Shown piece after piece: positions 43,340 to 52,557 of a DNA stretch of 64,000 bases. The position numbers were made by a program, and so were the translations under genes. How positions within the stretch are numbered: the stretch's first letter is position 1; each line of letters begins with the position of its first letter. The stretch comes from Parabacteroides sp. PF5-9 (lineage in GTDB: Bacteria > Bacteroidota > Bacteroidia > Bacteroidales > Tannerellaceae): assembly GCF_029893105.1 (NCBI RefSeq), contig NZ_JARXWG010000020.1:19867-83866 (forward strand), given 5' to 3'. A model generated the notes under the pieces. That model saw only the letters and a list, made by a program, of their open reading frames with translations, did not search any database and was not told the DNA's origin.

Positions 43340-44410
43340 ATGAAAAATTATATGATCCTTATCGGCTTACTTATTGGAGTGTCGCTTACGGCGCAAACAA
43401 GAGTAGTCAAAAAAAATGCTGTAAAAGCAAATAATTTCGGTATCACCTATTCACTTCCCAAAACCTCATTAATCATTCATGCAGAAGTCATAAAAACAAC
43501 ATCCAAGGCTGGCCCATACTACCAGTATGCCGATCGTTATCTGGGAGTTAAAGACCCGGTTACAGCAGATAAAGTCTCTTATGAACTGGGGAAAATATCA
43601 CTGGCCAATAAAGGGATACCTGATCCGGAGAATACATATATTGTCGAATTCAAATCAGGAACTGTTGCTCCTTATGCCTATCTGACTGAAGAGGGACTCC
43701 TCTGCTCGATCAATGCCGAATATACCGCCGAAGAATCAGAATTGGATATCATAAAAAAACAAAAAACAACTCCTGCAACAGCCACTAACACTTCTGTTTT
43801 TACAGAAGAACTACTGATGGCCGGATCTGTTGCCCGCCAGGCGGAAGTGGCCGCCCGTCAGATCTATCGTATTCGTGAAAGTCGCTTGAATATTTTAACC
43901 GGAGAGGCCGATAATATGCCACCGGATGGAAATGCGATGAAGTTGGTCATCGAACAACTGGAAGAACAGGAAAAATCGTTGACAAACCTGTTTACCGGTA
44001 TCGTAAGTAAAGAAATCCAGATGTATGAAGTGGATGAAATAATCCCTCATGACGATATGGAAAAAGAGATATTATTCCGTTTTTCAAATGCATTAGGCAT
44101 TGTCGATGCGGATGATTTGGGAGGTATTCCCGTATATATGAATCTGCAAGCGACACAAAAAGCTCCTGTGTTAGATCCAAAAGAGGCCGATAAGAAACAA
44201 AAAGCAACTAAAGGTATCATTTATAATATCCCGGGAAAAGCCAATATCGATATCCAGATGAATCAGCAAACACTCTATAAAGGAGAGGTACAAATTGCTC
44301 AATTTGGAAGTCAGGAAGGATTAGCGCCTGCAATGTTTGAAGATAAAAAAGCACCGGTTAAAGTCTATTTCTATCCTGAAACCGGAGCGATTAAACAAAT
44401 TATACAATAA
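43340..44410 (+). CDS. DUF4831 family exported protein
   Basis: A 356-residue exported protein with signal peptide at about 1-18 (ILIGLLIGVSLTAQ). It has the DUF4831 opening FGITYSLPKTSLIIHAEVI and the central segment VAARQIYRIRESRLNILTGEADNMP. No catalytic motif is visible. It is 28 bp upstream of the peptide transporter gene, likely the same transcript. Function unknown; Bacteroidetes-specific family. Confidence 0.9.
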   Translation: MKNYMILIGLLIGVSLTAQTRVVKKNAVKANNFGITYSLPKTSLIIHAEVIKTTSKAGPYYQYADRYLGVKDPVTADKVSYELGKISLANKGIPDPENTYIVEFKSGTVAPYAYLTEEGLLCSINAEYTAEESELDIIKKQKTTPATATNTSVFTEELLMAGSVARQAEVAARQIYRIRESRLNILTGEADNMPPDGNAMKLVIEQLEEQEKSLTNLFTGIVSKEIQMYEVDEIIPHDDMEKEILFRFSNALGIVDADDLGGIPVYMNLQATQKAPVLDPKEADKKQKATKGIIYNIPGKANIDIQMNQQTLYKGEVQIAQFGSQEGLAPAMFEDKKAPVKVYFYPETGAIKQIIQ

Positions 44411-44438
44411 ACAAATACTCATTTAATACTTAAAACAC

Positions 44439-45947
44439 ATGTTTAAAGATCAACCTAAGGGATTAATTCCGGCCGCGTTAGCCAATATGGGTGAGCGTTT
44501 CGGATTCTACACAATGATGGCTATTTTAACGCTCTTCCTGATGTCCAAATTTGGTATGTCCGGAGAAGAAGCAGGATGGCTGTATTCTATTTTTTACGGA
44601 GCAATTTATATTCTTGCGCTGGTCGGAGGACTCATTGCCGACGGCACAAAAAATTACAAAGGAACTATTATTGCCGGATTAGTTGTCATGAGTCTGGGAT
44701 ATGCTTTTCTGGCTGTTCCGAGTTTAATTGTCAGTAAATGGATCGCATTATGTGCCCTATTGGTTATCGCCTTTGGAAACGGACTCTTCAAAGGGAATCT
44801 GCAGGCTCTTGTCGGACAATTATATGACAATGAGAAATATTCCAAAATGAGAGACTCCGGTTTCCAACTCTTTTATATGTTTATTAATATCGGAGGAATG
44901 TTTGCTCCGTTTGCTGCTGTTTGGGTGCGTAACTGGTTTGTTCAATCACAAGGATATGCCTACAATTCGGATCTTCCGGGACTTTGCTGGCAATATAAGA
45001 ACGGGACAATGACAGCCGATGTGTTAAATGGACGTTTCTCCGAACTGGCGAAAGAGGTATCCGGTGGAGTCACTCCGGAAATGTCTACATTTGCAGATAA
45101 ATATCTTGATGCATTTAATACCGGTTTCCATTATGCTTTTTCGGTTGCTATTGCAGCCATGCTCGTCTCTCTAATTATTTTCTTCATCTACAAGAACATC
45201 TTACCGGACAAGAAGAAAGTAACTACACAAGGAGATAAAACGGAACTATCAAAAGAGGAAATCAAACAAGATGCCAAAGAGATCAAACAACGTCTGGCTG
45301 CATTGTTCGCGGTATTTGCCGTTGTTATTTTCTTCTGGTTCTCATTCCATCAAAATGGGCTGACATTGACCATGTTTGCCAAAGATTATACGCAATTAAA
45401 ACTGTTTGGAATGGATATTTCTGCCGAGATATTCCAATCGATAAATCCGTTTATTGTCGTATTCCTCACTCCGATTATTATGATGTTCTTTGCCTCCCTG
45501 GCTAAAAAAGGAAAAGAACCTTCTACACCCAGAAAGATCGGTATCGGTATGGGAATTGCGGCATTCGCCTTTGTAATTATGACTGTCGGATCGATTGGAT
45601 TACCTACTTATTCGGAAGTAGAAACCATGGGAGGATTGCCCTTTGAACAACGTGTGACCCCTTGGTTATTATTCACAACTTACTTTATTCTTACTGTTGC
45701 CGAATTATTTATCTCTCCGCTCGGATTATCTTTTGTATCTAAAGTGGCACCGGCTCATCTTCAAGGATTAATGCAAGGATGTTGGTTGGGAGCAACTGCC
45801 ATTGGAAACTTCTCGTTATTCCTTGGTGCAATGATGTATGAAAGAATATCTATCTCAGTCACATGGAGTGTCTTTGTGATTGTATGTGCTATTTCCATGT
45901 GCGCTATGTTTGCGATGGTCAAATGGCTTGAAAGAGTGGCAAAATAA
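44439..45947 (+). CDS. POT/PTR2-family peptide transporter
   Basis: A 502-residue proton-coupled oligopeptide transporter of the major facilitator superfamily, about 14 membrane segments. The PTR2 signature MGERFGFYTMMAILTLFL lies at about residue 12, and the FKGNLQALVGQLY segment near 125 is the second signature. It would import di- and tripeptides, fitting an anaerobe that uses peptides. It follows a DUF4831 gene and ends at a hairpin shared with metK. Confidence 0.95.
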   Translation: MFKDQPKGLIPAALANMGERFGFYTMMAILTLFLMSKFGMSGEEAGWLYSIFYGAIYILALVGGLIADGTKNYKGTIIAGLVVMSLGYAFLAVPSLIVSKWIALCALLVIAFGNGLFKGNLQALVGQLYDNEKYSKMRDSGFQLFYMFINIGGMFAPFAAVWVRNWFVQSQGYAYNSDLPGLCWQYKNGTMTADVLNGRFSELAKEVSGGVTPEMSTFADKYLDAFNTGFHYAFSVAIAAMLVSLIIFFIYKNILPDKKKVTTQGDKTELSKEEIKQDAKEIKQRLAALFAVFAVVIFFWFSFHQNGLTLTMFAKDYTQLKLFGMDISAEIFQSINPFIVVFLTPIIMMFFASLAKKGKEPSTPRKIGIGMGIAAFAFVIMTVGSIGLPTYSEVETMGGLPFEQRVTPWLLFTTYFILTVAELFISPLGLSFVSKVAPAHLQGLMQGCWLGATAIGNFSLFLGAMMYERISISVTWSVFVIVCAISMCAMFAMVKWLERVAK

Positions 45948-45982
45948 AACAAACAGTTCTCCAGAGAAAAATAACGATACAA

Positions 45983-46008
45983 AAAAAGGGTGCTTATGCA
46001 CCCTTTTT
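45983..46008. terminator. Bidirectional terminator between POT transporter and metK
   Basis: AAAAAGGGTGC and GCACCCTTTTT form an 11-bp stem with a TTAT loop, A-run on one side and T-run on the other, between two converging genes. Confidence 0.9.
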
Positions 46009-46030
46009 CTTTTTATAGCGATCGTATTAA

Positions 46031-47323
46031 TTACTTTATACCATTAAACGCTTTCTGGATTTTATCTACATAATCCAACTTTTCCCAAGTGAATAACTCC
46101 ACTTCACATATAGTTGGCTCTGCAATATAACGAGACGAAAAACGCTTAGTGACTACTTCCGGCTGACGCCCCATATGGCCGTATGATGCTGTCTCGCGGT
46201 AAATCGGATTACGAAGTTTCAACCGTTCCTCTATCGCTTTCGGACGCATATCGAATAGTTCCCATATTTTTTCAGCAATCTCTCCATCAGTCATATTGAC
46301 TTTCGAACGTCCATAAGTATTAACAAATATATTCATCGGTTCAGCCACACCAATCGCATAGGAAACCTGTACCAACATTTCATCAGCAATACCGGCAGCT
46401 ACCATATTTTTAGCAATATGACGTGCTGCATACGCCGCAGACCGGTCGACTTTCGACGGATCTTTTCCCGAAAAAGCGCCTCCGCCATGCGCTCCTTTTC
46501 CTCCATAGGTATCAACAATGATTTTTCGTCCGGTCAGTCCGGTATCCCCATGCGGTCCGCCGATCACAAATTTTCCGGTCGGATTAACATGATAGATGAT
46601 CTTATCATTGAATAAAGCCTGTACATGAGGAGGGTATTGTATTTTTACACGTGGTACAAGAATATTCTTAACATCAATAGCGATCTTTTCCTGCATAGCC
46701 AGATCGGCTTGTTCTTGTGTCAATCCGTTTTTTGTCACAAACTCATCGTGTTGAGTGGAAACCACAATCGTATCAATACGCAACGGAATACCACTGTCAT
46801 CATATTCGATCGTTACCTGACTCTTGGCATCAGGGCGAAGATAAGGCATCAATCCCGGTTCTTTTTTACGAATATCTGCCAGTTCTTTCAATAGACTGTG
46901 AGACAGATCTAAGGCTAAAGGCATATAATTTTCCGTTTCATTTGTAGCATAACCGAACATCATCCCCTGATCACCAGCACCTTGATTATAAGGATCCTCA
47001 CGTTCTACGCCACGATTGATATCGCCACTCTGTTCATGGATCGCCGACAAGACGCCACACGATTTGGCTTCAAACTGATATTCACTTTTGGTATACCCGA
47101 TCTGTTCGATCACATTCCGGGCGACTTCCTGTACATCTACATATGCACTTGATTTTACTTCTCCCGCCAGAACAACTTGTCCGGTTGTTACAAGGGTTTC
47201 GCAAGCTACTTTCGAACTTTTGTCATAAGCCAAAAACTCATCCAGTACAGCATCCGATATTTGATCGGCTACTTTATCGGGGTGTCCTTCAGACACCGAT
47301 TCGGAGGTAAATAAATAACTCAT
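46031..47323 (-). CDS. metK: S-adenosylmethionine synthetase
   Basis: A 430-residue enzyme making S-adenosylmethionine from methionine and ATP. The motifs [23 protein letters not shown], and [19 protein letters not shown] are all present, and the [10 protein letters not shown] motif is intact. It is somewhat longer than the E. coli enzyme (about 384), typical of Bacteroidetes. The leader between its -7 box and start carries a SAM-II riboswitch candidate, giving direct product feedback. Confidence 0.98.
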   Translation of the reverse strand: MSYLFTSESVSEGHPDKVADQISDAVLDEFLAYDKSSKVACETLVTTGQVVLAGEVKSSAYVDVQEVARNVIEQIGYTKSEYQFEAKSCGVLSAIHEQSGDINRGVEREDPYNQGAGDQGMMFGYATNETENYMPLALDLSHSLLKELADIRKKEPGLMPYLRPDAKSQVTIEYDDSGIPLRIDTIVVSTQHDEFVTKNGLTQEQADLAMQEKIAIDVKNILVPRVKIQYPPHVQALFNDKIIYHVNPTGKFVIGGPHGDTGLTGRKIIVDTYGGKGAHGGGAFSGKDPSKVDRSAAYAARHIAKNMVAAGIADEMLVQVSYAIGVAEPMNIFVNTYGRSKVNMTDGEIAEKIWELFDMRPKAIEERLKLRNPIYRETASYGHMGRQPEVVTKRFSSRYIAEPTICEVELFTWEKLDYVDKIQKAFNGIK

Positions 47324-47392
47324 TACTTCAATTAATTAATGTTTGTTCGTAGTGAATCGACAAGGAAAGAATAATAGCACCGAACGGTAAGG

Positions 47393-47444
47393 TCTGTTTT
47401 TAGCATTTTTTCCCGTGGTTGCAAGCAATCCAAATCTATCCACG
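47393..47444 (-). promoter_or_regulatory. SAM-II riboswitch candidate in the metK leader
   Basis: The leader read leftward has a P1 stem CGTGG (47444-47440) with CCACG (47418-47414), a GATTT loop start, TTGCA just before the closing arm, and then AATGCTAAAAAC, the conserved GCUAAAA pseudoknot strand. The order and short size (about 52 bases) match the SAM-II (metA-type) fold, which is known from Alphaproteobacteria and Bacteroidetes. It lies about 70 bp ahead of the metK ATG and about 14 bp after its -7 box. Confidence 0.75.
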
Positions 47445-47457
47445 TCAATTCTGCCGA

Positions 47458-47465
47458 CAAAGATA
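47458..47465 (-). promoter_or_regulatory. -7 promoter box of metK
   Basis: CAAAGATA on the plus strand reads TATCTTTG toward metK. The predicted transcript start falls just ahead of the riboswitch. Confidence 0.6.
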
Positions 47466-47581
47466 ATAAGAATACATACACAGTATAATATTTCAACTAA
47501 AAAATATGTTTTTATCCGAGACAGATAGTGCGAACAAACAAGTTCGGATACAGGCCTTCTTAAAAATCGAATATTATTTCC

Positions 47582-47589
47582 TACCTTTG
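47582..47589 (+). promoter_or_regulatory. -7 promoter box of guaA
   Basis: TACCTTTG matches TAnnTTTG 28 bp before the guaA ATG at 47618. Confidence 0.65.
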
Positions 47590-47617
47590 TAATCCCAAAT
47601 AAATACTTACAATACGC

Positions 47618-49141
47618 ATGCACGAGAAAATTATTATTCTTGATTTTGGCTCGCAAACAACTCAGCTAATCGGACGAAGAATCAGAGAGTTAAACACTTA
47701 TTGCGAGATTGTTCCATACAACAAATTCCCTTACGAAAAAGCTAAAAATGTAAAAGGCGTCATTCTTTCCGGCAGTCCTTATTCGGTCTATGATGCCAAC
47801 GCTTTTAAAACAGAACTGGCTGAAATACGAGGTAAATATCCGGTATTGGGAATCTGTTATGGGGCACAATTTATAGCCTACACTTCAGGAGGCAAGGTTG
47901 AACCAGCTAATTCCCGCGAATACGGACGAGCAAACTTATCGTATATAGACAATACAGACGCTCTTTTCAAACGAATTACATCCGGATCTCAAATCTGGAT
48001 GTCACATGGTGATACGATAACCTCTTTACCTGGGGATTTTAAAATAATTGCCAGTACAAGCGACGTAAAAGCGGCTGCCTACAAGGTTGATGATGAACAA
48101 ACCTGGGGAGTACAATTCCACCCTGAGGTTTTCCATTCGACCGACGGCACCACCCTTTTAGATAATTTTCTTGATATTTGCGGATGTAAAAAAGATTGGA
48201 CTCCCGCTTCTTTTATCGAATCAACCGTTGCCGAACTGAAAGAACAATTAGGTAACGATAAAGTAATCCTGGCATTATCAGGCGGTGTCGATTCTTCCGT
48301 GACTGCTGTATTATTGAATAAAGCGATCGGGAAAAACCTGACCTGTATTTTTGTTGATCATGGCTTGCTCCGCAAAAATGAATTTCAAAAAGTATTACAA
48401 GACTATGAACATCTTGGCTTGAATGTCATTGGCATTGATGCCAAAGAACGGTTTTACAAAGAACTGGCAGGGGTAACTGATCCGGAAACCAAACGTAAGA
48501 TTATCGGAAAAGGATTTATTGACGTCTTCAATGAAGAGGCACTCAAATTAAAAGATATCAAATGGCTTGGCCAAGGGACAATCTATCCCGATGTGATCGA
48601 GTCGCTCTCTATCACCGGAACTGTTATAAAAAGTCATCATAATGTTGGAGGATTGCCTGAGAAAATGCACCTAAAACTGGTTGAACCCCTTCGACTGTTG
48701 TTTAAAGATGAGGTGCGTCGTGTCGGAATGGAATTAGGTATGCAACCTCATTTAATTAAACGTCATCCATTTCCCGGTCCCGGCTTAGGCATACGTATCC
48801 TGAGTGATATCACACCAGAGAAAGTACGTGTCTTACAAGATGCGGATGATATCTACGTTACACTCTTACGCGAATGGGATTTATACGACCAGGTCTGGCA
48901 AGCAGGCGCTATCTTGTTACCTATCCGGTCGGTCGGAGTAATGGGCGATGAACGTACCTATGAAAATACGATCGTATTACGTGCTGTAACCTCAACTGAC
49001 GCAATGACAGCCGACTGGGCACAATTACCTTATGATTTCCTGGCGAAAGCCTCCAATGAAATCATTAATAAAGTAAAAGGAGTGAACCGGGTTGTTTATG
49101 ATATCAGCTCCAAACCGCCTGCAACGATCGAGTGGGAATAA
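47618..49141 (+). CDS. guaA: GMP synthase (glutamine-hydrolysing)
   Basis: A 507-residue enzyme converting XMP to GMP. The N-terminal class I glutaminase has nucleophile Cys in GICYGAQ (near 87) and His/Glu in GVQFHPEV. The ATP-pyrophosphatase loop LSGGVDSSV is at about 222 and the C-terminal dimerisation domain carries [12 protein letters not shown]. All active-site parts are present and the length is normal. It is monocistronic and ends at a hairpin terminator. Confidence 0.98.
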   Translation: MHEKIIILDFGSQTTQLIGRRIRELNTYCEIVPYNKFPYEKAKNVKGVILSGSPYSVYDANAFKTELAEIRGKYPVLGICYGAQFIAYTSGGKVEPANSREYGRANLSYIDNTDALFKRITSGSQIWMSHGDTITSLPGDFKIIASTSDVKAAAYKVDDEQTWGVQFHPEVFHSTDGTTLLDNFLDICGCKKDWTPASFIESTVAELKEQLGNDKVILALSGGVDSSVTAVLLNKAIGKNLTCIFVDHGLLRKNEFQKVLQDYEHLGLNVIGIDAKERFYKELAGVTDPETKRKIIGKGFIDVFNEEALKLKDIKWLGQGTIYPDVIESLSITGTVIKSHHNVGGLPEKMHLKLVEPLRLLFKDEVRRVGMELGMQPHLIKRHPFPGPGLGIRILSDITPEKVRVLQDADDIYVTLLREWDLYDQVWQAGAILLPIRSVGVMGDERTYENTIVLRAVTSTDAMTADWAQLPYDFLAKASNEIINKVKGVNRVVYDISSKPPATIEWE

Positions 49142-49169
49142 ATAAACGCTCATTACCTGATAAAAACTG

Positions 49170-49200
49170 AAGGATGGCTTGTTTCAAGTCATCCTTTTTT
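49170..49200 (+). terminator. Terminator of guaA
   Basis: AAGGATGGCTTG and CAAGTCATCCTT form a 12-bp stem (one G-T mismatch or wobble) followed by TTTT. Confidence 0.8.
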
Positions 49201-49359
49201 TATCTAATGATTGTTTAGCATATGTTATAAAACGCTCTTCCCATTTATCTTTTTTCGAATAATAATCTATAGTTTCAATATCGCCTGAATACTTGAATTA
49301 ATAATTGATTCATAGCCTTCCCATAAAATTGAATCATCATAAACCAAGTAATAAACATC
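49184..49359 (-). pseudogene. Possible frameshifted fragment of an unidentified gene
   Basis: Read leftward, the segment at about 49285-49359 gives VYYLVYDDSILWEGYES and the segment at about 49184-49285 gives DIETIDYYSKKDKWEER followed by FITYAKQSLDKKRMT and stop. The two lie in different frames near 49285 and neither has a plausible start. Composition is protein-like, but the family is not recognised. It could be chance in AT-rich DNA. Confidence 0.4.
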
Positions 49360-49434
49360 TCATTTATTATTCTTTTTTTGTATTTTATGTAAATATTTTT
49401 TGCAGAAATAAAACTATGTAAGAAATATTATTAA

Positions 49435-49442
49435 TATATTTG
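49435..49442 (+). promoter_or_regulatory. -7 promoter box of the small basic protein gene
   Basis: TATATTTG matches TAnnTTTG 52 bp before the ATG at 49495. Confidence 0.6.
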
Positions 49443-49494
49443 CCAATAGATTATTTAATTAATTTTTTTCGTACTTAAAAAAGAAATAAGGATT

Positions 49495-49767
49495 ATGGCT
49501 AGACGTAAGGGTCAGACAATGACCGAAGCCCAGAAAGCAGCGATGCGCGCAAAAAAAGAAGCCAGAAAGTTAGGTAAAGAAACGGCTTTTAGTATGATCA
49601 ACACAAATCTAAAGTATCTAAGTTTTTCAGAACTTGAGCATATTATTGCTTTAGCTTCTCGCATGAAAAAAGAGAAACTAGGAGATGAAGAGTTGAAACT
49701 GATCAAAGAAATGGAAGAAATTGAGTTAAGACTCAAAAAGCTGAAAGAATTGGATTCTGAAAATTAA
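49495..49767 (+). CDS. Small charged protein of unknown function
   Basis: A 90-residue protein with a strongly basic N-terminus (MARRKGQTMTEAQKAAMRAKKEARK) shown here only in part as MARRKG and KKEARK, and a C-terminal half rich in Lys and Glu that is predicted to form a helix or coiled coil (LKLIKEMEEIELRLKKLKEL). I do not recognise a family. It has its own promoter box 52 bp upstream and a perfect terminator hairpin 22 bp after the stop, which supports it as a real monocistronic gene. A nucleic-acid-binding role is possible from its charge, but is a guess. Confidence 0.8.
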   Translation: MARRKGQTMTEAQKAAMRAKKEARKLGKETAFSMINTNLKYLSFSELEHIIALASRMKKEKLGDEELKLIKEMEEIELRLKKLKELDSEN

Positions 49768-49788
49768 CTTTAGGAGAAACTAAAAAAG

Positions 49789-49813
49789 AGGTGATAAATT
49801 TATCACCTTTTTC
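49789..49813. terminator. Bidirectional terminator between the small protein gene and rsmE
   Basis: AGGTGATAAATTTATCACCT is a perfect 20-bp palindrome (49789-49808) followed by TTTTTC and preceded by an A-run. Confidence 0.85.
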
Positions 49814-49816
49814 TTT

Positions 49817-50515
49817 TTACTGATTCAATACATGAATGGTCTGACAAGCGACTAACGCAGCCGTTTCTGTACGCAGCCGGCTCTCACCCAAAGAAATAGG
49901 TTCAAAGCCGTACTCCAATGCCAAAGCTATTTCTTCCGGGCTAAAATCACCTTCCGGTCCTATTAATACCAAGGCGTTTTCTCCCTTAGAATACAGATGA
50001 GATAACAACCTCTTTTCTCCCTCTTCACAATGGGCAATAAACTTTCGTCCATCGAACGGTTGTTGGATAAACTGCTTAAACGGAACCATTCCTGTCAACG
50101 AAGGCAATGTCGCTTTATGAGATTGCTTCATCGCACTAATCATAATTTTTTCAAGTCGCTGTGTTTTAATCTCCTTACGCTCGGAATGATGGCACTGCAG
50201 ACAAGTCACCAAATTGATCCCTATTTCAGTTGCTTTCTCTACAAACCACTCCATACGATCCATATTCTTTGTAGGAGCAATTGCCAGATGTAAATGAAAA
50301 TCCCACAACGGAAGCTGTTTTTCTTTTTCCAGAATAGTGATTTCACAATGTTTAGGATGAGCCCGTTTAATCACAGCTTTATAAAAACAGCCTTTCCCAT
50401 CCGTCAAATGAATCTCATCCCCTTCACCTAACCGCAATACCCGTAGGCAATGACCCGCCTCCTCCTGCGGAAGTTCCGGGTTTTCGGTAATATCCGGTGC
50501 GTAAAACAATTGCAT
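49817..50515 (-). CDS. rsmE: 16S rRNA (uracil-1498-N3)-methyltransferase
   Basis: A 232-residue SPOUT-class methyltransferase that methylates U1498 of 16S rRNA. The N-terminal PUA-like part (EEAGHCLRVLRLGEGDEIHL) binds RNA, and the C-terminal trefoil-knot domain has LIGPEGDFSPEEI and SLGESRLRTETAAL for SAM binding. It is 10 bp downstream of the nucleoside transporter gene, on the same strand. Confidence 0.96.
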   Translation of the reverse strand: MQLFYAPDITENPELPQEEAGHCLRVLRLGEGDEIHLTDGKGCFYKAVIKRAHPKHCEITILEKEKQLPLWDFHLHLAIAPTKNMDRMEWFVEKATEIGINLVTCLQCHHSERKEIKTQRLEKIMISAMKQSHKATLPSLTGMVPFKQFIQQPFDGRKFIAHCEEGEKRLLSHLYSKGENALVLIGPEGDFSPEEIALALEYGFEPISLGESRLRTETAALVACQTIHVLNQ

Positions 50516-50525
50516 AAATAACGAA

Positions 50526-51842
50526 TTAATACATAATCATTCCAATAATAGTTGCAGAAAGTACAGAGACCAAAGCCCCACCGATCATTGCCGGCACACC
50601 CAAGCGGGTGATCATCCCCCGCTTTTCAGGAGCTAAAACGCCCATTCCCCCCAACAAAATACCGATAGAAGAGATATTGGCGAATCCGCAAAGGATATAT
50701 GTTGACATCAACACCGACTTCTGAGACATAAATAGTCCGGCATCTTTCCAGATCTGCAGTTGCGAGTAAGCCACAAATTCATTCAGTATTGTTTTCTGGC
50801 CAAGCAACGAGCCAACTAGTGTAATATCCGCTGTCGGTACACCTATAAGCCACATGAAAGGAGCCAAGATGATTCCGATAATAAACTGAAAAGTCAAGCC
50901 TTCAGTTCTTCCGTCAGTCACCTTATAGATCCAATCATTCAATCCGGTATATTTTCCGATAACCCCTTCGGTAATAAAGTTCACCAATGCGACTAAAGAG
51001 ATAAAAACAAGTAACATCGCTGCAATATTGACCATCAGACGCACCCCGGTCATTGTGCCTGATGAGATCGCATCAAGCACCGTGGCATGTTTACTCTCTT
51101 TCTCCAAAGAGACTTCCCGGTCTACAATTTCTTCTGTTTGCGGACAAATCATTTTGGCGATAACAATTGATCCGGGTACCGCCATGACGGATGCCGACAA
51201 CAAATGTTTGGCAAAAAGGATACGAGACACCGGATCATCCCCTGCCAACATACCGATATATGTCGCCATTACTGTACCGGCAATCGTTCCCATACCGGAA
51301 ACCATCACCAGGAATATCTCCGATTTATTCATGGTTGGCAGATAGTTCTTAATCAAGACCGGAGATTCGGTCATTCCCAAAAATATATTCCCGGAAGAAA
51401 CAAGTCCTTCCGCCCCGGAGATATTCAAGAAACGACGTAAAAACCAGGAAAAAGCTCCAACCACCCGTTGAATAATACCCCAATGATAAAACATAGAAAC
51501 AAGGGCAGAAAAGAAGATAACAACAGGGAGTGAATGAATCAAAAAGACAAAACCATTCTCTTTGCTGGCATATGATCCCAATAGAAAATTAACTCCAGCC
51601 TGCGTGAAGTGCATTAACCCGATAAACGCTTTACCTATCCACTCCAAGACTGTTCCAATAAAAGGGACATACAAGATAGCTAAGGCAAAGACAAATTGAA
51701 GAAAAACCCCTCCTCCGACTAATTTCCAATCAATACGTTTCCGATCAGAACTAAACAAATAACCAACTCCAAGTATCACGATAATTCCTAATACTCCTCG
51801 TAATATAGAAGTCAGACCAAACCCCATCTGACCCTCAATCAT
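50526..51842 (-). CDS. Concentrative nucleoside transporter (NupC/CNT family)
   Basis: A 438-residue inner-membrane nucleoside symporter. It has an N-terminal Nucleos_tra2_N segment (about 10-90), a gate region (about 95-190) with GLVSSGNIFLGMTESPVLIKNYLP, and a C-terminal domain with IIGIILAPFMWLIGVP and STYILCGFANISSIGILLGGMG in part. It would import nucleosides for salvage. Its ATG overlaps the stop of the preceding nuclease gene by four bases, and rsmE follows 10 bp later. Confidence 0.95.
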   Translation of the reverse strand: MIEGQMGFGLTSILRGVLGIIVILGVGYLFSSDRKRIDWKLVGGGVFLQFVFALAILYVPFIGTVLEWIGKAFIGLMHFTQAGVNFLLGSYASKENGFVFLIHSLPVVIFFSALVSMFYHWGIIQRVVGAFSWFLRRFLNISGAEGLVSSGNIFLGMTESPVLIKNYLPTMNKSEIFLVMVSGMGTIAGTVMATYIGMLAGDDPVSRILFAKHLLSASVMAVPGSIVIAKMICPQTEEIVDREVSLEKESKHATVLDAISSGTMTGVRLMVNIAAMLLVFISLVALVNFITEGVIGKYTGLNDWIYKVTDGRTEGLTFQFIIGIILAPFMWLIGVPTADITLVGSLLGQKTILNEFVAYSQLQIWKDAGLFMSQKSVLMSTYILCGFANISSIGILLGGMGVLAPEKRGMITRLGVPAMIGGALVSVLSATIIGMIMY

Positions 51843-52486
51843 TCCGTGCCACCCTCCTCTTGACGCCGCCGGAGTTCATCTTTATACATCTTCGCATACT
51901 CATAATTTTCATCATTCACAGCCTCTTCCAACCGTTCCTGAAGTTCATCTTCATCCAGTCTGCTAAGCCACCGCTTTAAAGATTTTTCATCTTTAAATTC
52001 TGCCGGATCAAAATCAGGAAAAAAACTCGCTTCAATCTCCTCTTTCGTATACTCTTCCACTGCAGGGGCGACCTCTTCAAGAACGACTCCACACTCTTTC
52101 AGAATCTCCTCTGTGGTATAAATATCACATTTTACCCGTAAGGCTATGGCAATCGCATCAGAGGTACGTGAATCTAACCGAACCTGCCGTTCTCCTTCAG
52201 TAAACAACAACTCCGAATAGAAAACCCCGTCTTCAAACTTATAAATAAAAATCTCTAACAATTGAACACCAAATGCCTGGGAAAAAGAGGCAAACAAGTC
52301 ATGCGTCAAAGGTCTTGGAGGCGTTATCTTCTCCAAAGCAATGGCTATAGATTGAGCTTCTGCTGTTCCAACAATGATAGGTATACGACGCGATCCATCT
52401 TCTTCTGCCAATATCAACGCATAAGCACCTGATTGTATTTGGCTGGTGGTAAGACCTTGTACGCGTAATTTTATTTTCTCACTCAC
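51839..52486 (-). CDS. Bifunctional nuclease-domain protein (DUF151)
   Basis: A 215-residue protein with a DUF151/bifunctional nuclease domain at about 1-135 (GAYALILAEEDGSRRIPIIVG, DSRTSDAIAIALRVKC) and a UvrB/UvrC-type C-terminal motif near 170-205 (EERLEEAVNDENYEYAKMYKDEL, broken here). The start is GTG at 52486; the usual N-terminus for this family begins right there and no better ATG is available. It overlaps the nucleoside transporter gene by four bases. Activity has been shown for distant plant and bacterial relatives only. Confidence 0.93.
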   Translation of the reverse strand: MSEKIKLRVQGLTTSQIQSGAYALILAEEDGSRRIPIIVGTAEAQSIAIALEKITPPRPLTHDLFASFSQAFGVQLLEIFIYKFEDGVFYSELLFTEGERQVRLDSRTSDAIAIALRVKCDIYTTEEILKECGVVLEEVAPAVEEYTKEEIEASFFPDFDPAEFKDEKSLKRWLSRLDEDELQERLEEAVNDENYEYAKMYKDELRRRQEEGGTE

Positions 52487-52509
52487 AACGAATCCATTTA
52501 AATGCTACA

Positions 52510-52517
52510 CAAATATA
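52510..52517 (-). promoter_or_regulatory. -7 promoter box of the nuclease-transporter-rsmE operon
   Basis: CAAATATA on the plus strand reads TATATTTG toward the DUF151 gene, 24 bp before its GTG start. Confidence 0.6.
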
Positions 52518-52557
52518 ATATTATATTCGAAAACAGCCATAAAAAAGGTACTGAGGG

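Larger units (their letters stand above)
49142..49494. other. Spacer holding the guaA terminator, a gene remnant and a promoter
   Basis: A 353-bp region with no complete gene. It contains the guaA terminator, the degraded leftward coding fragment at about 49184-49359 and the promoter box for the next gene. It is AT-rich outside the terminator. Confidence 0.5.
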
